In this document: positions 8,686-18,100 of the stretch, one piece after another | Layout: each line of letters starts with the position of its first letter | How positions within the stretch are numbered: the stretch's first letter is position 1 | Source: UBA7374 sp049890275 | Lineage (GTDB): Bacteria; Verrucomicrobiota; Verrucomicrobiia; Opitutales; Coraliomargaritaceae | Length of the DNA: 64,000 nt | Direction: 5' to 3' | Assembly (NCBI GenBank): GCA_049890275.1 | Contig: JBMHBT010000012.1 | Location: 32,535-96,534 of the forward strand | Translations under genes and position numbers: made by a program | Notes under the pieces: model-generated | What the model was told of the DNA's origin: nothing | Databases searched by the model: none | What the model saw: the letters and a program-made list of their open reading frames with translations, nothing else

Positions 8686-10872
8686 ATGACGCAGTACACT
8701 TATGTCAAGGACCTTTGGGATAACGAAAAGGCTGAGATGCTCTCGCCGGTCGAACGGCTCGTCTATCGTTCCAATCGATTGGGCGATGATCAGCGTATCA
8801 CCAATACCGGTGGCGGCAATACTTCCGCGAAGCTGACGGAAAAAGACCCGCTCAGCGGAGAGGCGGTTGAGGTGCTCTGGGTAAAGGGATCGGGTGGAGA
8901 TTTACGCACGGCAAAGGCTACCAACTTTTCCTCCCTCTATCAGGACAAGCTCATTGCCCTGCAGGATATCTACGGAGCAACTAAACCGAATGGGGTTAAG
9001 ACGGAGATCGAGGATCAGATGGTGCAGATGTATCCGCATACCACCTTTAACCTCAACCCCCGCCCCTCCTCGATTGATACACCGCTGCATAGTTTTATCG
9101 CAGCCAGGCACGTCGATCATATGCACCCGATCTCCTTTATTTCCATCGCCGCGTGTAAGAACTCTGAAGCTTTGACCAAAGAGATCTACGGAGACGAACT
9201 CGCTTACCTCCCTTGGCAGCGCCCCGGATTTGATCTGGGTCTGAAAATGCAGGACGTGTACCAAAACAATAAAAAATGCGTCGGTATCAACATGGGGCAG
9301 CATGGCCTGATCAACTGGGCCGACGATGACAAGGCCTGCTATTATCGCACCCTCGATCTGATTGAAAAGGCCGGTGCCTTCATCGCCTCGAAAGACCGTG
9401 GTGTGGATACATTCGGCGGGCAGAAATACAGCTCGCCGAGTGAAGCGGATGCCCGAAGCATAACCACCGAATTACTGCCCTTCCTGCGCGGCGCGGTTTC
9501 TCAGAACACTCGATTTATTGCCACCGTGCACCGCGATGATGCGGTTCTCGAGTTTGTCAATTCAGTCGACGCCAAGCGACTCGCCGAAATCGGCACCTCC
9601 TGCCCCGACCATTTCCTGCGTACCAAGATCAAGCCAATGTTTGTCGACTGGGATCCCGCGACAAACGATGTCAAAGCGTTGAAGGCCCTTCTTTTGGAGG
9701 GACTCGAGCAGTACCGCAAAGACTACGCGGACTATTATGAGTCCTGTAAGCATGCCAACTCACTGGCTATACGCGACAGCAACCCAACCGTTATTCTGAT
9801 TCCCGGTTTGGGTCTCATTGCCTTCGGTAAAAACAAATCCGAGTCGCGCGTCACCGCAGAGTTTTATAACTGTGCCATCGGGGTCATGCGTGGTGCCGAA
9901 GCGATCGACGAGTACATCGGTCTGCCTCGTCAGGAAGCCTTCGACATTGAGTACTGGTTGCTCGAAGAAGCGAAGCTGCAGCGCATGCCGAAAGAAAAAG
10001 AGTTTGCCCGCAAGGTCGTCGTCGTAATCGGTGCCGGTTCCGGGATCGGTAAAGAAACCGCATTCCAATTCGCCAAAGAGGGTGCCCACGTCGTTTGCGC
10101 GGATTTGGACGAAGCCGCCGCAAAGGCAACCGCCGAGGAGATCTCCGAGCAGGTCGGGCAGGGCATCGGAGTCGCCGGAACCGGTATTTCCAGCTGTGGT
10201 AACGTCATTGGCAGCGTCATCGACATCACGGATGAAAAAAGCATTCAGTCCTGTTACGATGAAGCCGTCTATGCCTTCGGTGGCATCGATGTGGTTGCCC
10301 TCACCGCAGGCATTTTCCTCGCTCCCAATGTCAACGGTGAGTTCAGCACCCAGCAGTGGGAACTCGTCTTTAAAGTCAATTCCATTGGACCCTACCTCGT
10401 TGCCGATACAGCCAAAGCAATTTTCAAAGCTCAGGGCACACACCTCAAAAGCTCAGTCGTCATCACCACTTCAGTCAATGGAGTCGTCTCCAAAAAAGGT
10501 TCGGTCGCCTACGACGCATCCAAGGCCGCGGGCAATCACATCGTACGCGAACTCGCCGTTGAACTTGCACCCTTCGCTCGGGTCAATGCCGTCGCACCGG
10601 CCACCGTGGTCGAAGGCTCGCAGATGTTCCCCCGAGATCGGGTCATGGCTTCCCTCGCAAAATATGCTATCGACTATTCGGACGAAGAAAGCACCGAGGC
10701 ACTCCGCACCAAACTAGCAAAGTTCTACGCCAGTCGTACCCTGACCAACGAGCCGATTACGCCCGCCGATCAAGCCGAGGCGATTTATTTCATGGCCAGT
10801 GACCAGGCCTCCAAAACCACCGGACTCGTTTTCAATGTCGACGGTGGCCTACACGAAGCTTTCCTTCGATAA
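8686..10872 (+). CDS. Bifunctional rhamnulose-1-phosphate aldolase / lactaldehyde dehydrogenase (RhaE-RhaW type)
   Basis: A 728-residue fusion. The N-terminal part (about 1-430) is a class II aldolase with TNTGGGNTSAKLT as substrate loop, HVDHMHPISFISIA and MGQHGLINW supplying metal histidines. It should split rhamnulose 1-phosphate to dihydroxyacetone phosphate and L-lactaldehyde. The C-terminal part (about 440-728) is a short-chain dehydrogenase with VVVIGAGSGIGKETA near residue 447 and the YDASKAA catalytic motif near 609. It should oxidise lactaldehyde to lactate. The same fusion is known in other bacteria lacking a separate RhaD. It faces away from the DeoR gene and is followed 20 bases later by a second aldolase gene. 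Confidence 0.95.
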   Translation: MTQYTYVKDLWDNEKAEMLSPVERLVYRSNRLGDDQRITNTGGGNTSAKLTEKDPLSGEAVEVLWVKGSGGDLRTAKATNFSSLYQDKLIALQDIYGATKPNGVKTEIEDQMVQMYPHTTFNLNPRPSSIDTPLHSFIAARHVDHMHPISFISIAACKNSEALTKEIYGDELAYLPWQRPGFDLGLKMQDVYQNNKKCVGINMGQHGLINWADDDKACYYRTLDLIEKAGAFIASKDRGVDTFGGQKYSSPSEADARSITTELLPFLRGAVSQNTRFIATVHRDDAVLEFVNSVDAKRLAEIGTSCPDHFLRTKIKPMFVDWDPATNDVKALKALLLEGLEQYRKDYADYYESCKHANSLAIRDSNPTVILIPGLGLIAFGKNKSESRVTAEFYNCAIGVMRGAEAIDEYIGLPRQEAFDIEYWLLEEAKLQRMPKEKEFARKVVVVIGAGSGIGKETAFQFAKEGAHVVCADLDEAAAKATAEEISEQVGQGIGVAGTGISSCGNVIGSVIDITDEKSIQSCYDEAVYAFGGIDVVALTAGIFLAPNVNGEFSTQQWELVFKVNSIGPYLVADTAKAIFKAQGTHLKSSVVITTSVNGVVSKKGSVAYDASKAAGNHIVRELAVELAPFARVNAVAPATVVEGSQMFPRDRVMASLAKYAIDYSDEESTEALRTKLAKFYASRTLTNEPITPADQAEAIYFMASDQASKTTGLVFNVDGGLHEAFLR

Positions 10873-10892
10873 TTTTTAAAACCCATACGAAC

Positions 10893-11657
10893 ATGGCTAC
10901 CGAACAACTCAATCGATTGGTCACACTCTCCCGCGAATTTGGACGCGAAGACCGTGGATGGGCCATTCTCGGGGAAGGCAACACCAGCACGCGGGTCGAT
11001 CACGGCCGCTTTTTTGTCAAAGCATCCGGCAGTCGCTTGGGCGAAGCGAAGCCCGAAGACTTTACCGAAGTCGATCTACACCGCGCGCTCGAGTCTGTCG
11101 CAAAGCCCTCCCTGACCGACGAAGAAGTGCAGGCCGCACTCGATGCCATCAAGCTCGATCCCCATGCCAAGCGTCCCTCCGTAGAAACTTTCGTCCATGC
11201 CGTTTGCCTGCAGGAAGGTGACTGCAAATGGGTCGGTCACGGGCATCCCGAATCCGTTCTCTCCATCCTCTGCAGCAAGGCCGGAGCCACACCCTACGCC
11301 GAGCATATCTTTCCCGATGCCATCGTTGTCTGCGGTCGTAGCTTTGCCGTCGTTCCCTACATCGATCCCGGCTTCAAGCTCGCCCATGCCGTACGCGACG
11401 CTCTACGCACCTTCAAAGACACGCACGGTAAAGCACCGAAAATTATTTTCCTCGAAAATCACGGACCCTTCATCCTCGGCCAATCCGACCTCGACGTACT
11501 CAACACCATGAAAATGCTCGATAAGTGGTCCAAGATCCTCCTCTCCAATCAACTCTTCGGAGGTGCCAACTATCTCTCCGCCGAAGAATCCGACCGCATC
11601 GAAGGCCGACTTGACGAAGCCTACCGGCGCAAACGATTGCTTGAATCGGGAAAATAA
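10893..11657 (+). CDS. Class II aldolase/adducin family protein
   Basis: A 254-residue stand-alone class II aldolase-like protein. ILGEGNTSTRVDHG and FVKASGSRLGE form the phosphate-binding loops, WVGHGHPESVLSILCSK gives two metal histidines, and FLENHGPFILGQSD a third. It begins 20 bases after the aldolase/dehydrogenase fusion on the same strand, so it belongs to the sugar cluster. The exact substrate cannot be told: L-fuculose phosphate, L-rhamnulose phosphate or a sugar-acid intermediate are possible. It may widen the deoxysugar range of the cluster. Confidence 0.85.
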   Translation: MATEQLNRLVTLSREFGREDRGWAILGEGNTSTRVDHGRFFVKASGSRLGEAKPEDFTEVDLHRALESVAKPSLTDEEVQAALDAIKLDPHAKRPSVETFVHAVCLQEGDCKWVGHGHPESVLSILCSKAGATPYAEHIFPDAIVVCGRSFAVVPYIDPGFKLAHAVRDALRTFKDTHGKAPKIIFLENHGPFILGQSDLDVLNTMKMLDKWSKILLSNQLFGGANYLSAEESDRIEGRLDEAYRRKRLLESGK

Positions 11658-11737
11658 CCCGCGAATCCCCGAAAAGTCGAACTAGGGCTTGCAGCTTCCC
11701 CCTTCCTTTCAATCATTCCTCAGGTAAACAAAACCTG

Positions 11738-12736
11738 ATGAAAAAAGATCCCATTCGCATCGCAGTCACCGGAGCCGCCGGCAACATCGGCTACGCTCTC
11801 CTTTTCCGAATCGCCTCCGGTGCCATGTTTGGCCCCGACCAGCCGGTCGCCCTCAACCTCGTTGAGATCGAGCCCGGCATGGCCGCCCTCAAAGGCGTCG
11901 CTATGGAGCTGGACGACTGCGCCTTCCCACTCCTCACCGAGATTGTTCAGACATCCGATCTCACCGAAGGCTTCAAAGACGTCGACTGGGCGCTCCTCGT
12001 CGGTTCCGTCCCCCGCAAGCAGGGTATGGAGCGCGCCGACCTCCTCGGGATCAACGGCAAGGTCTTCGTCGGTCAGGGCAAAGCGATCAACGACCACGCC
12101 AAGTCCGGCGTCCGCGTCCTCGTTGTTGGCAACCCCTGCAACACCAACTGCCTCATCGCCATGAAGAGCGCGCCGGACATTCCGGACAACCAGTTCTTCG
12201 CCATGACCCGACTTGACGAGAACCGTGCCAAGACCCAACTCGCACAGAAGGCCGGCGTACCTGTCGATCAAGTCTCGCAACTCTGCGTCTGGGGCAACCA
12301 CAGCCCCAGCATGTTCCCCGACTTTTATAACACCCGAATCGGTGACCGTTCCGCCACCGAAGTCATTACCGACGAAGCCTGGCTCAAAGACACCTTTGTC
12401 CCCACCGTCGGACAACGCGGCAAAGCCATCATTGAAGCCCGCGGCGCTTCCTCCGCCGCCTCTGCCGCCAACGCCGTAGTCGATACTGTCCGCGACCTCA
12501 CCACCCCAACCGAGGGCGACGACTTCCACTCCGTCTGTGTCGCCTCCAGCGGGCAGTACGGTACCCCCGAAGGGATCATTACCTCGCTCCCCATCCAGGT
12601 CGACGCCTCCGGTAACTGGCAGGTCGTCGAAGGCATCTCCCTCACCGACTACGCCAAGGAACAGATACAGGCGACCAACGACGAGCTCCTCGAAGAGCGC
12701 ACACTCGCCTTCGGTCAACTCGGACTCAGTGTCTAA
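11738..12736 (+). CDS. mdh: Malate dehydrogenase
   Basis: NAD-dependent malate/oxaloacetate interconversion in the TCA cycle. MKKDPIRIAVTGAAGNIGYA carries the NAD loop GAAGNIG (about 12-18), VGSVPRKQGMERADLL the mobile substrate loop with its arginines, MTRLDENRAKTQLA the aspartate region, and WGNHSPSMFPDF the catalytic histidine (about residue 188). The form resembles the cytosolic-type MDH group (332 residues) and not the short LDH-like MDHs. It lies 80 bases after the class II aldolase gene and is followed by a strong terminator. With mqo in the other arm, two different malate-oxidising enzymes flank the rhamnose genes. Confidence 0.96.
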   Translation: MKKDPIRIAVTGAAGNIGYALLFRIASGAMFGPDQPVALNLVEIEPGMAALKGVAMELDDCAFPLLTEIVQTSDLTEGFKDVDWALLVGSVPRKQGMERADLLGINGKVFVGQGKAINDHAKSGVRVLVVGNPCNTNCLIAMKSAPDIPDNQFFAMTRLDENRAKTQLAQKAGVPVDQVSQLCVWGNHSPSMFPDFYNTRIGDRSATEVITDEAWLKDTFVPTVGQRGKAIIEARGASSAASAANAVVDTVRDLTTPTEGDDFHSVCVASSGQYGTPEGIITSLPIQVDASGNWQVVEGISLTDYAKEQIQATNDELLEERTLAFGQLGLSV

Positions 12737-12765
12737 GAGAGCTTCGCTAGACAACAGCTATTTCC

Positions 12766-12796
12766 AGCCGGACGGGTACACCCTCCGGCTTTTTTC
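12766..12796 (+). terminator. Rho-independent terminator after mdh
   Basis: AGCCGGA at 12766-12772 pairs perfectly with TCCGGCT at 12784-12790 across an 11-base loop that itself can form GGGTACACCC, and is followed by a run of T. It closes the rightward rhamnose-mdh unit. Confidence 0.85.
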
Positions 12797-12825
12797 TGCC
12801 CCGATCCAATAACTTCCTTATCATG

Positions 12826-13028
12826 GGTGACCGCACACAAAGACGCAGAGGCGTTAAGGATAAAATAGAGAAAAATAAGAGGATTTTGGTTCAGCATTCT
12901 TCTGCCAAAAATTATTCTGCCCTTTCTTCGTGCCTCTCGCTCTCTGCTTCTCTACTTCTTTGCGTGAGCCGAATACACTGTACTCAGCTCTCTGCGCCCT
13001 TCGCGGTTATTAATCCGTTTATAAACCT
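12826..13028. repeat. Dispersed intergenic repeat, copy 1 (variant)
   Basis: This gap holds a variant of the repeat seen more clearly at 19485-19690 and 22640-22815. It opens with ACCGCACACAAAGACGCAG and closes with CTTTGCGTGAGCC, then CTCTGCGCCCTTCGCGGTT, so its ends are roughly inverted copies of each other. There is no coding signal. The middle is AT-rich and diverged from the other copies. Confidence 0.6.
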
Positions 13029-14861
13029 CTAAGCCCGGCCGGTCTTCGCCAGTTTGCGGCGCACGTTGGCGTCGAGTTCGCGTTTGCGCATGCGGAGAAA
13101 GTTCGGAGTGGCTTCGACCAGTTCGTCGGGGGCGATGTATTCAATCGCGCGTTCGAGGGAAAATTGAATCGGCGGAGCGAGCTGGATGCCCTTGTCCGAA
13201 CCGGAGGCGCGCATATTGTCGAGTTGCTTCGCCTTGGCCGGGTTGCAGGGCATGTCCTCCTTACGGGGGTTTTCGCCCACGATCATGCCGCCGTAGACTT
13301 CCTCGCCCGGGCCGATGAAGAGCTTGCCGCGGTTTTGGATCATATCGAGTGCGTAGGGCATGGCCTTGCCCTGTTCCATGCTTACGAGGGTACCGGTCTG
13401 GCGGGTCGTGATTTCGCCGCAGTGCGGGCGGTATTCGAGAAAGGAGTGGCTCATCACACCGTGGCCGGAGGTCATGGTGACAAGGTCGCTTTCGAAGCCG
13501 ATCAGTCCACGGGTGGGGGCCTCGGCCTCAACGGTCACACCGGCGTTGTGGTGCTCCATATTGGTCACCTTGGCTTTGCGCTTGGCGAGGTTTTCAATCA
13601 CGCCACCCAGTTGTTCTTCGGGGATCTCCACCCAGACTTGTTCAAAGGGTTCGCAGCGGGAGCCGTCGACTTCTTTGTAGAGGACGGTCGGGCGGGAGAC
13701 GAGAACTTCGAAACCTTCGCGGCGCATCGTCTCGACGAGGACGGCGATCTGCATGGCGCCGCGGGCATTGACCAGGAAGCGGGTGCCCTCATCGGTATCC
13801 TCGACGGAAATGGATATATTGGACTGGGTCTCGCGAATCAGGCGCTCGCGGATCTGGCGGGAGGTGACCTTCTTGCCGTCTTTTCCACCGAGCGGTCCAT
13901 TGTTGACGGAAAACTCCATCTGCACGGTAGCGGGGTCGATCTGCACAAAGGGGAGTGCCTCAGCGGAGTCACTATCAGCCAGCGTTTCGCCGATATCGAT
14001 TTCATCAAAGCCGGCCAAGCCGACAATGTCTCCGGCCACCGCTTTTTCGATGTCGTCCGTACCGAGACCGGTAAAGGTCTTCATCTTGGTGATTTTGACC
14101 CGTTGCTTGCTGCCGTCTTTGCGCAGGGCGTGTATCGTTTGCGCCTGTTTGACGCTGCCGGAAAGAATGCGGCCAATGGCCATGCGGCCGACGTACTCGT
14201 CCCAGTCGATATTGGAGACGAGCATACGGAAGCCACCTTCTTCAATCGTCGGGGGCGGGATGCGCTCGATCACCGTCTCGAAGAGCGCCGTCATGTCCTT
14301 TCGGGGACCGTCGACTTCGCGGTCGGCAAAGCCCATCTTTGCCGATCCGTAGAGGAAGGGCGCATTGAACTGGTCGTCGTCCGCATCGAGGTCGAGAAAG
14401 AGTTCCAGCACTTTATCGTGCACCCATTCGGGGCGGGCCGTATCGCGGTCGACTTTGTTGACAACACAGATGGTCTTCAGTCCTTGATCGAGTGCTTTGC
14501 GCAGCACCCAGCGGGTTTGCGCCTGCGGGCCGCCCACCGCATCAGTCAGGAGCAGCACGCCGTCTACCATTTTCATCACACGCTCCACCTCGGCGCCGAA
14601 GTCGGCGTGGCCCGGGGTATCCACGATATTGATCGTGTAGGTGATGTCGTCCTTCGGGTTGTGCCACTTGATCGCGGTATTTTTCGCCTTGATCGTGATG
14701 CCCTTTTCCCGCTCCAGATCCATCGAATCCATCGCGCGTTCCTGTACCTGCTGATTTTCACGGAAGGTACCGCTCTGGGCCAGCAGGCAGTCCACCAGAG
14801 TGGTCTTGCCGTGGTCAACGTGGGCGATGATAGCGATATTGCGGATGTGTTCAGCGTTCAT
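13029..14861 (-). CDS. typA: Ribosome-associated translational GTPase BipA/TypA
   Basis: GTPase of the EF-G-like translation factor family that binds ribosomes under stress and low temperature. The start at 14861 gives MNAEHIRNIAIIAHVDHGKT, with G1 loop AHVDHGKTTL, switch region with RERAMDSMDLEREKGITI, DTPGHADFGAE as G3 and VVNKVDRDTARP as G4. The C-terminal BipA domain is present up to RRKLAKTGRA. About 610 residues is the normal length. A longer open frame begins at 14951, but the residues before MNAEHIR have no family counterpart. It stands alone between two copies of the intergenic repeat. Confidence 0.97.
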   Translation of the reverse strand: MNAEHIRNIAIIAHVDHGKTTLVDCLLAQSGTFRENQQVQERAMDSMDLEREKGITIKAKNTAIKWHNPKDDITYTINIVDTPGHADFGAEVERVMKMVDGVLLLTDAVGGPQAQTRWVLRKALDQGLKTICVVNKVDRDTARPEWVHDKVLELFLDLDADDDQFNAPFLYGSAKMGFADREVDGPRKDMTALFETVIERIPPPTIEEGGFRMLVSNIDWDEYVGRMAIGRILSGSVKQAQTIHALRKDGSKQRVKITKMKTFTGLGTDDIEKAVAGDIVGLAGFDEIDIGETLADSDSAEALPFVQIDPATVQMEFSVNNGPLGGKDGKKVTSRQIRERLIRETQSNISISVEDTDEGTRFLVNARGAMQIAVLVETMRREGFEVLVSRPTVLYKEVDGSRCEPFEQVWVEIPEEQLGGVIENLAKRKAKVTNMEHHNAGVTVEAEAPTRGLIGFESDLVTMTSGHGVMSHSFLEYRPHCGEITTRQTGTLVSMEQGKAMPYALDMIQNRGKLFIGPGEEVYGGMIVGENPRKEDMPCNPAKAKQLDNMRASGSDKGIQLAPPIQFSLERAIEYIAPDELVEATPNFLRMRKRELDANVRRKLAKTGRA

Positions 14862-14984
14862 GAGCGTTCGGTCGAGCGAATCATTAAAAAACCCGTCACT
14901 GAAATGCGACGGGGGTAAAGTGCTTGAAGGATGACGTTGAACTGTGCGCACAAGTCAACGGAAATGATCAGGATGAACCATTGA

Positions 14985-15185
14985 ATGTCGAACATTCTAC
15001 AGCCAACGTTGAAGGAATGAATACCTCACGCTAAGGCGCGAAGCGATTGAGTGAGGCAGCATGATAAATGGAACGATGTGTTCTTTGATCAGAAATCAGT
15101 GTCTATCCGTGTGTATCCGTGGTTCAATAAACCCCATCCTTAACCTTTGCGCGCTTTGCGTCTTTGCGTGAGCCAATTCTTCGCT
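14985..15185. repeat. Dispersed intergenic repeat, copy 2
   Basis: The stretch between hrpA and typA has no gene. From about 14985 it follows the repeat family: CCTCACGCTAAGGCGCGAAG, then GTGTCTATCCGTGTGTATCC, GTGGTT, and the closing CTTTGCGTCTTTGCGTGAGC just before the hrpA stop. The part between 14862 and 14985 is the typA leader, where I see nothing definite. Confidence 0.65.
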
Positions 15186-15189
15186 GCTC

Positions 15190-18100
15190 TTAGCGGAGTT
15201 CCTTGCGCAGTTCTGAGGCGAGAGTTTCCAGTCGTTTGGCGGAGACTTTTTGGCCGGTGCCCAATTCCTGAGCGAAGAGGGAGATCTTGTATTCTTCGAG
15301 GAGCAGACGGTAGGGTTTGAGGTCTTTTTCTTTACCGGACTGTTTCGCCGCAGCTTCCAGTTCGGCGAGTTGCTTGGCCTGGGGTTCGAGTCGCTTGGCT
15401 TTCTCCATATCTCCATGAAGATTGCTCTTTGCTCGTTCGGCGCGGCGGGTCATGCCTTGGAGGAAACGGGTCAGGTGGGGGAGTTCGTCGAATTCGTATT
15501 GCTCGAGGAGGTTGGCCGGCGCGAGTTGCTGCAGTTGTGCCCGCATGCCGGGATAGGAGATCGCCTGCGGGGTTTGTTTCTTCTCTAACAGGGTAGCGAC
15601 GTCTTCCCGGGCCTCGAGGAGAGCGCGTAGGGTATCGACTAGGCGGGGCACGAGTCCGCGTTTTTCTTCGTTCGCGCGGGCCAGGGTTTTTTCAAAGACG
15701 GCTCGCTGGAGGGGGAGACGCTGATCGCAGCGGAAGAGGTGGCGGCGGAGGTGTTGCCAAGCGGGTTCTTCTATGGAGTCAAAGCCGCCGAGGGGGAGCA
15801 GAAGGAGGCCGAGTTGACGAAGGTCGCGGAGGTCGCGTCGCAGCCAGGCGCAGTCGCGGGCGGTTACCGCTTCGGCCAGTGCCAGCCAGCCGGTGGCGGT
15901 TTTTTTGTCGGCGGCTTTGTGGTCGGGTTGGAGGCGCAGGTCGATGCCTCCTTTGTTGGCGACGAGGGCGGGATAAGCTTTGAGGGGCATGCCGGCCTCG
16001 CCGGAGAGGTCAATGGATTCGGGGAGGTCGTCGAAGCTCCAGGCGGAGAGGTTTTTGCGCTCGTATTGTTTGGCTGCATTGCGCCAGGCGGGGAGCGCTT
16101 TGAGTCCGCCTTTTTCTGTGGCCTTTTTATCGGCGCTTTCTTGTAGAGCCTCGCTCAGTTCAGGGAGGTCGCGTCCGGCGGCAAGCGTGCGGCCACCGCG
16201 GTCTTCTACCTGAATGCGGGGCTGCAGATGGTAGGGGATTTCCGTTTCGGCCCAGTCTTCCGTGCGAATCGAGATCTGGTGTTCCGCCTGCAAATAGGCG
16301 GCCAGTTCTTCGTGCAGGGTACGTTCGGAAGGTACCAGTACCCGACTAATCAGCGAGCTGTTTTCCTTCAGCGGATGGAGCTGGATGCGGCTTGCCTTGG
16401 GTAGGGCGCGGAGGAGGCAGTGTACCTTTTCCTCGCGATGGCCCGGTATGGCCCAGTCGAGAAGGCTCTGGGTGATGGCTTCGAGGAGTTCGACCGGCAC
16501 GCGCAGGGTGACCCCGTCTTCTTCGCCTCCCGGTTGGTGCCGGTAGGTCAGTTGCAGTCGGCGGCCGCCGATGTCGATGCGGGTGGGAAAGGCTTCGGCG
16601 AGATCGTGGTTGCTCTCTTTAGGGAGGAGGTCGGCGAGGCGGGCCTGAAGGAAATCGAGACTTCCCCGATGTTTGGCTTTGGCGAAGGCGCGCAGTTCGG
16701 CGTAGGAGCCGACGCCTTCCAGCCGCTTGCGGTAGAAGCCGGTGATCGTATCTTCCACTGCCAGGCTGGAGCCGAGCCGACGGCGTGCTAGTTCCGATTT
16801 GGCCTGTTCGCGAACTTCGCGGTTTTTTAAAAGGAAGGGAGGCTGTTCTTTGATGCCTTCTTCGACCAGTCCGTGACGGACAAAGATGTCGGTTGCGGTG
16901 CGCGGATCCACCGGAGTCAGTCGGGCCTGTCGGCGGCGGATCTCCAATCCGAAGAGCAGCTTACGCTCCTTGCAAAGAGCTGCCGCCGATCTTTCGCTCC
17001 AGAAAGGTTCGATGTATTTGGTCTTTACCAGATCGCCCGCCACCGCCTCGATCCAGTCCACTTCAATCGCCGCCGCAGTCCGCGCATAGAGGCGGCTGGT
17101 CTCCATCCACTGCCCACAGACGATCCATTCGGGCGCGCTGGTCTTAACGGCTTCCCCGGGTTTCTTCTTCGCGTAGTTGGCTTTACGTTGTTGCTTGGCG
17201 GCTTTTTGGTCGAAGAGTCCGGATCCAGGAAAGAGCAGAGCCTTTCGGTTGCGGGGGCCGCGATACTCGTGGCCTTCTTCTTTGACAGCGATATTGCCGA
17301 GCAGTCCGGCGAGGATGGATTTGTGAATGGCGGCGTAGCCGGAGAGTTTCTTTTCAGCGCAGTCTTCCGGTTGCAGGGGTGGGCGCTTGGATTTTTTGCC
17401 TCCATCTTTGAGCACTTGTCGGAGGAGACGTTCGAGTTGTTGGTGCACATCGCGCCATTCCCGCATGCGCTGGTAGGAGAGGAAATGCTGACGGCAGAAT
17501 TTGCGGAGTTTGTTTTGCGAGAGGGTTTCCAGTTCCTTGTGGAAGGTGTTCCAGATGTTCAGGAGGGTGAGAAAGTCGGAGTGCTTGTGCACGAATTGCC
17601 GGTGTGCCGCATCGGCTTCGGCGGCCGCTTCGCTCGGTCGCTCGCGGGGATCCTGAATCGACAATCCGGAAGCGATAACCAGAATCTCGGGCACAGCACC
17701 TTCTATTTCGGCCTGAAGGAGCATACGGCCCACTGTCGGGTCGACCGGTAACCGGGCCAGACGTTTGCCCAATGGAGTGAGGGAACGGGCCTCCTCCGTT
17801 TTGTTTCCGGAGCTTTCGATGGCGCCGAGTTCGGAGAGCAGGCGGTAGCCCCCGCGAATAGCGCTCTCCGGCGGCGGGTCGATAAAGGGAAAGTTGGCAA
17901 CATCGCCGAGTCGGAAGGCAGTCATTCGGAGGATGACCGAAGCGAGATTGGAGCGGTGGATCTCCGGCGTGTTGAAGCGAGGGCGCTCCTCGTAGTCTTC
18001 TTCCGTATAGAGTCGGTAGCAGGTACCGTCCTGAACCCGTCCACAGCGCCCCTTGCGCTGGTCCGCACTGGAGCGGGCAACCGGCTCGATCGGCAAGCGC

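Noticed and set aside
11720..12754. Acidic 344-codon minus-strand frame over mdh
   Set aside because: Antisense shadow of a complete malate dehydrogenase with intact catalytic motifs.
13164..14918. Long open frame (584 codons) on the plus strand, opposite typA
   Set aside because: It is a shadow of typA. The sense frame has all GTPase motifs while the antisense product matches no family and is typical of GC-rich codon-position bias.
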